NCBI GenBank assembly: GCA_020629355.1 | Contig: JAHDDM010000030.1 | Location: 1-7,267 of the forward strand | DNA length: 7,267 nt | Direction: 5' to 3' | From: Rhodospirillaceae bacterium | GTDB taxonomy: Bacteria; Pseudomonadota; Alphaproteobacteria; JABSOH01 | In this document: positions 5,878-7,267 of the stretch, one piece after another | Layout: the number at the start of each line of letters is the position of its first letter | How positions within the stretch are numbered: position 1 is the first letter of the stretch | Notes under the pieces: model-generated | Told to the model about the DNA's origin: nothing | The model's database searches: none | The model's input: the letters and a program-made list of their open reading frames with translations, nothing else | Position numbers and translations under genes: made by a program

Positions 5878-7244
5878 TGAGTACCGAAGCTTCTCCTAAA
5901 AAGACCTTCAATGCCGAAGTCGCTTCAGTGCGGCTTTCGTTGGTGATTGAGCTTGAGCGCGAAATGCGCAATGCGGGCAATGTTGAGGCCTTGCGCTTTA
6001 CGATGGTAAATCGTTTGCGAGAGCTTGTGCCGTATCATCAGGCTATTTTACTGCACCATCAGGTTGGCAAGCGTTATGGGGTTGATGCCATATCGAATAT
6101 TGCGGTGATTCAGCGTGATGCGCCGTATGTTGCGTGGGCGAAGGCGGTGGCAGCTGAAATACACCATAGCGGCAAGGCCACCGAGATGCACGTGGTGGAT
6201 ATGACGGATTGGCCAGAGCATCTTCGAGATCAAGCCAAGGAACTATCGGCTTCATGTCTGTTGTGGTGTCCGCTGCTGCGCAATGATGGCCAGGGGCTAG
6301 GAGGTCTGCTTTTGGCGCGGAGTAATCCTTGGCGTGACAATGAATTTGTTCTGTTGAATCCTATTTTGGAATGTATGGGACATGCTTGGGCGGTGTTTTT
6401 GGGCAAGCGGCGTTTGCCGATGATTTTCAGCCGTAAGCGGGTTTGGCTGTTGATGTTTATGGCGGCTTTAGTGGCGGTGATGTTTACGCCTGTCCCGCAA
6501 TCCAGCCTTGCACCCTCAGAGGTAGTGGCCTTCAAGCCCGATGTTGTTGCCGCACCTCTGGAGGGGGTGATCAAGCAGGTATTGGTAGAGCCGAATGATA
6601 CTCTTACCCCAGGGCAGCTGTTATTTGAGTACGATGATGCTTTGTTCCGTAATGCTTATGATGTTGCGGTTCGCGAGGTTGAGCTGGCGCGTGTCGAGTT
6701 GGAAAAGGTCACACAGGATGCCTTTACCGATGCGAGCAGTAAGGCTGAAAAGGCGGTCATGGCAGCAAGGTTGGCAAAGAAGCGTGATGACTTGGCCTTT
6801 GCCGAAGAACAGTACCAGCGTATTAAGGTGCAGGCGAACAAGTCTGGTGTGGCGATTTTCAACAGCCCCGATGATTGGGTAGGCCGTCCAGTTTCGACGG
6901 GTCAGCGGATTATGCTGATTGCAGACCCAAAGCAGGTGGCGATTGATGCCATGCTGCCGATCAAGGATTCCATTGAAATGCGCCCGGGTGCCGAAACGCA
7001 ACTGTTCTTGGATAACAGTCCGCTAGAGCCTTTGCAGGGTTCGGTCTTACGCACAAGCTACGATGCCGAGCAAACGCCAGATGGGATTATGGCTTTTCGG
7101 GTGCGGATTTTGCTGGATGCGGATGAGCGTCTGCCGCGTATTGGCGCGCGCGGGGTCAGTAAGATTTATGGCGAATCCGTTTCGCTATTCTTTTTCCTTT
7201 TCCGCCGACCCTTGACTGTACTACGCCAAACTTTTGGGTTTTAG
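5877..7244 (+). CDS. Inner-membrane GAF-like/HlyD fusion: cytoplasmic sensor domain plus periplasmic adaptor
   Basis: The 455-residue protein has three parts. Residues about 20-175 form a soluble domain that resembles GAF domains (helix RFTMVNRLRELVPYHQAILL at 41-59, strands around 126-147 with LLWCPLLRNDGQGLGGLLLA, and a closing helix to 175). A single membrane helix follows at about 188-205 (VWLLMFMAALVAVMF). It is preceded by the basic stretch GKRRLPMIFSRKR, which places the N-terminus in the cytoplasm. The rest is a periplasmic HlyD-type adaptor: first sandwich half (about 214-253), helical hairpin (about 256-318), second half with GVAIFNSPDDWVGRPVSTGQ (324-343) and ADPKQVAI (349-356), then a beta-barrel to about 430. 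The C-terminus is again hydrophobic (SLFFFLF, 436-442) followed by basic residues, and may touch or re-enter the membrane. The start overlaps the previous stop by one base. The GAF label rests on fold pattern, not on a catalytic motif. The adaptor assignment is firm. Confidence 0.85.
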   Translation: MSTEASPKKTFNAEVASVRLSLVIELEREMRNAGNVEALRFTMVNRLRELVPYHQAILLHHQVGKRYGVDAISNIAVIQRDAPYVAWAKAVAAEIHHSGKATEMHVVDMTDWPEHLRDQAKELSASCLLWCPLLRNDGQGLGGLLLARSNPWRDNEFVLLNPILECMGHAWAVFLGKRRLPMIFSRKRVWLLMFMAALVAVMFTPVPQSSLAPSEVVAFKPDVVAAPLEGVIKQVLVEPNDTLTPGQLLFEYDDALFRNAYDVAVREVELARVELEKVTQDAFTDASSKAEKAVMAARLAKKRDDLAFAEEQYQRIKVQANKSGVAIFNSPDDWVGRPVSTGQRIMLIADPKQVAIDAMLPIKDSIEMRPGAETQLFLDNSPLEPLQGSVLRTSYDAEQTPDGIMAFRVRILLDADERLPRIGARGVSKIYGESVSLFFFLFRRPLTVLRQTFGF

Positions 7245-7247
7245 AGC

Positions 7248-7267
7248 ATGTTTGGGGCGGAAGAAGC
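7248..7267 (+). CDS. Start of a further gene, cut by the window edge
   Basis: An ATG three bases after the preceding stop opens a frame reading MFGAEE before the window ends. The tight spacing is typical of the next gene in the same operon. Nothing about its product can be read from seven codons. From memory, GAF/HlyD fusion genes of this type are sometimes followed by a membrane M50-type peptidase gene that also carries an adaptor domain, but this is expectation only. Confidence 0.4.

Noticed and set aside
6230..7001. Reverse-strand open frames inside the GAF/HlyD gene
   Set aside because: They lie wholly opposite a well-supported coding region, lack ribosome binding sites I can recognise and show no family motifs.
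1..7267. CRISPR array, tRNA/rRNA gene, insertion sequence or prophage element
   Set aside because: No regularly spaced repeats, no tRNA-like cloverleaf noticed by eye, and no transposase or integrase coding region were found. Coding genes and short gaps fill the window.

Overview
The window looks like the chromosome of a Gram-negative bacterium, most likely a proteobacterium. It encodes a TolC-type outer-membrane lipoprotein, periplasmic adaptors and a TRAP transporter. Base composition is moderate, with no clear break between the genes. The finer lineage cannot be settled here: the MobA wording reminds me of alphaproteobacterial versions, while the adaptor genes recall sets I know from marine gammaproteobacteria. 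All recognisable genes lie on the + strand.

Bases 1-1726 hold the end of a TRAP transporter operon: the last codons of an upstream gene, probably the small permease, then a complete large permease with an enlarged middle section. A 63-bp gap follows. It contains two overlapping perfect palindromes on top of a plausible promoter. Next come two molybdenum-enzyme maturation genes coupled by an ATGA overlap: fdhD (sulfur transfer to the molybdenum cofactor of formate dehydrogenase) and mobA (GMP attachment to the cofactor). The mobA gene ends in three consecutive in-frame stops, followed by an AT-rich 152-bp gap.

Bases 3402-7267 form a second module for envelope export. It has a TolC-family lipoprotein, a strong intrinsic terminator, a small secreted RND/HlyD-type adaptor with a probable disulfide at the base of its hairpin, and an inner-membrane protein joining a cytoplasmic GAF-like domain to a periplasmic HlyD-type adaptor. 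The start of a further gene is cut by the window edge. No energising pump (ABC ATPase or RND permease) is visible, so the motor or substrate-handling protein must be downstream, elsewhere, or of an unusual kind. This export module is the part most likely to represent a poorly described system.

The two modules need not be related. Within the first, TRAP uptake may feed a molybdoenzyme pathway, but that rests on gene order alone. Within the second, the two adaptors and the outer-membrane channel could form a continuous conduit. The GAF-like domain would put a signal- or partner-sensing element on the cytoplasmic side.
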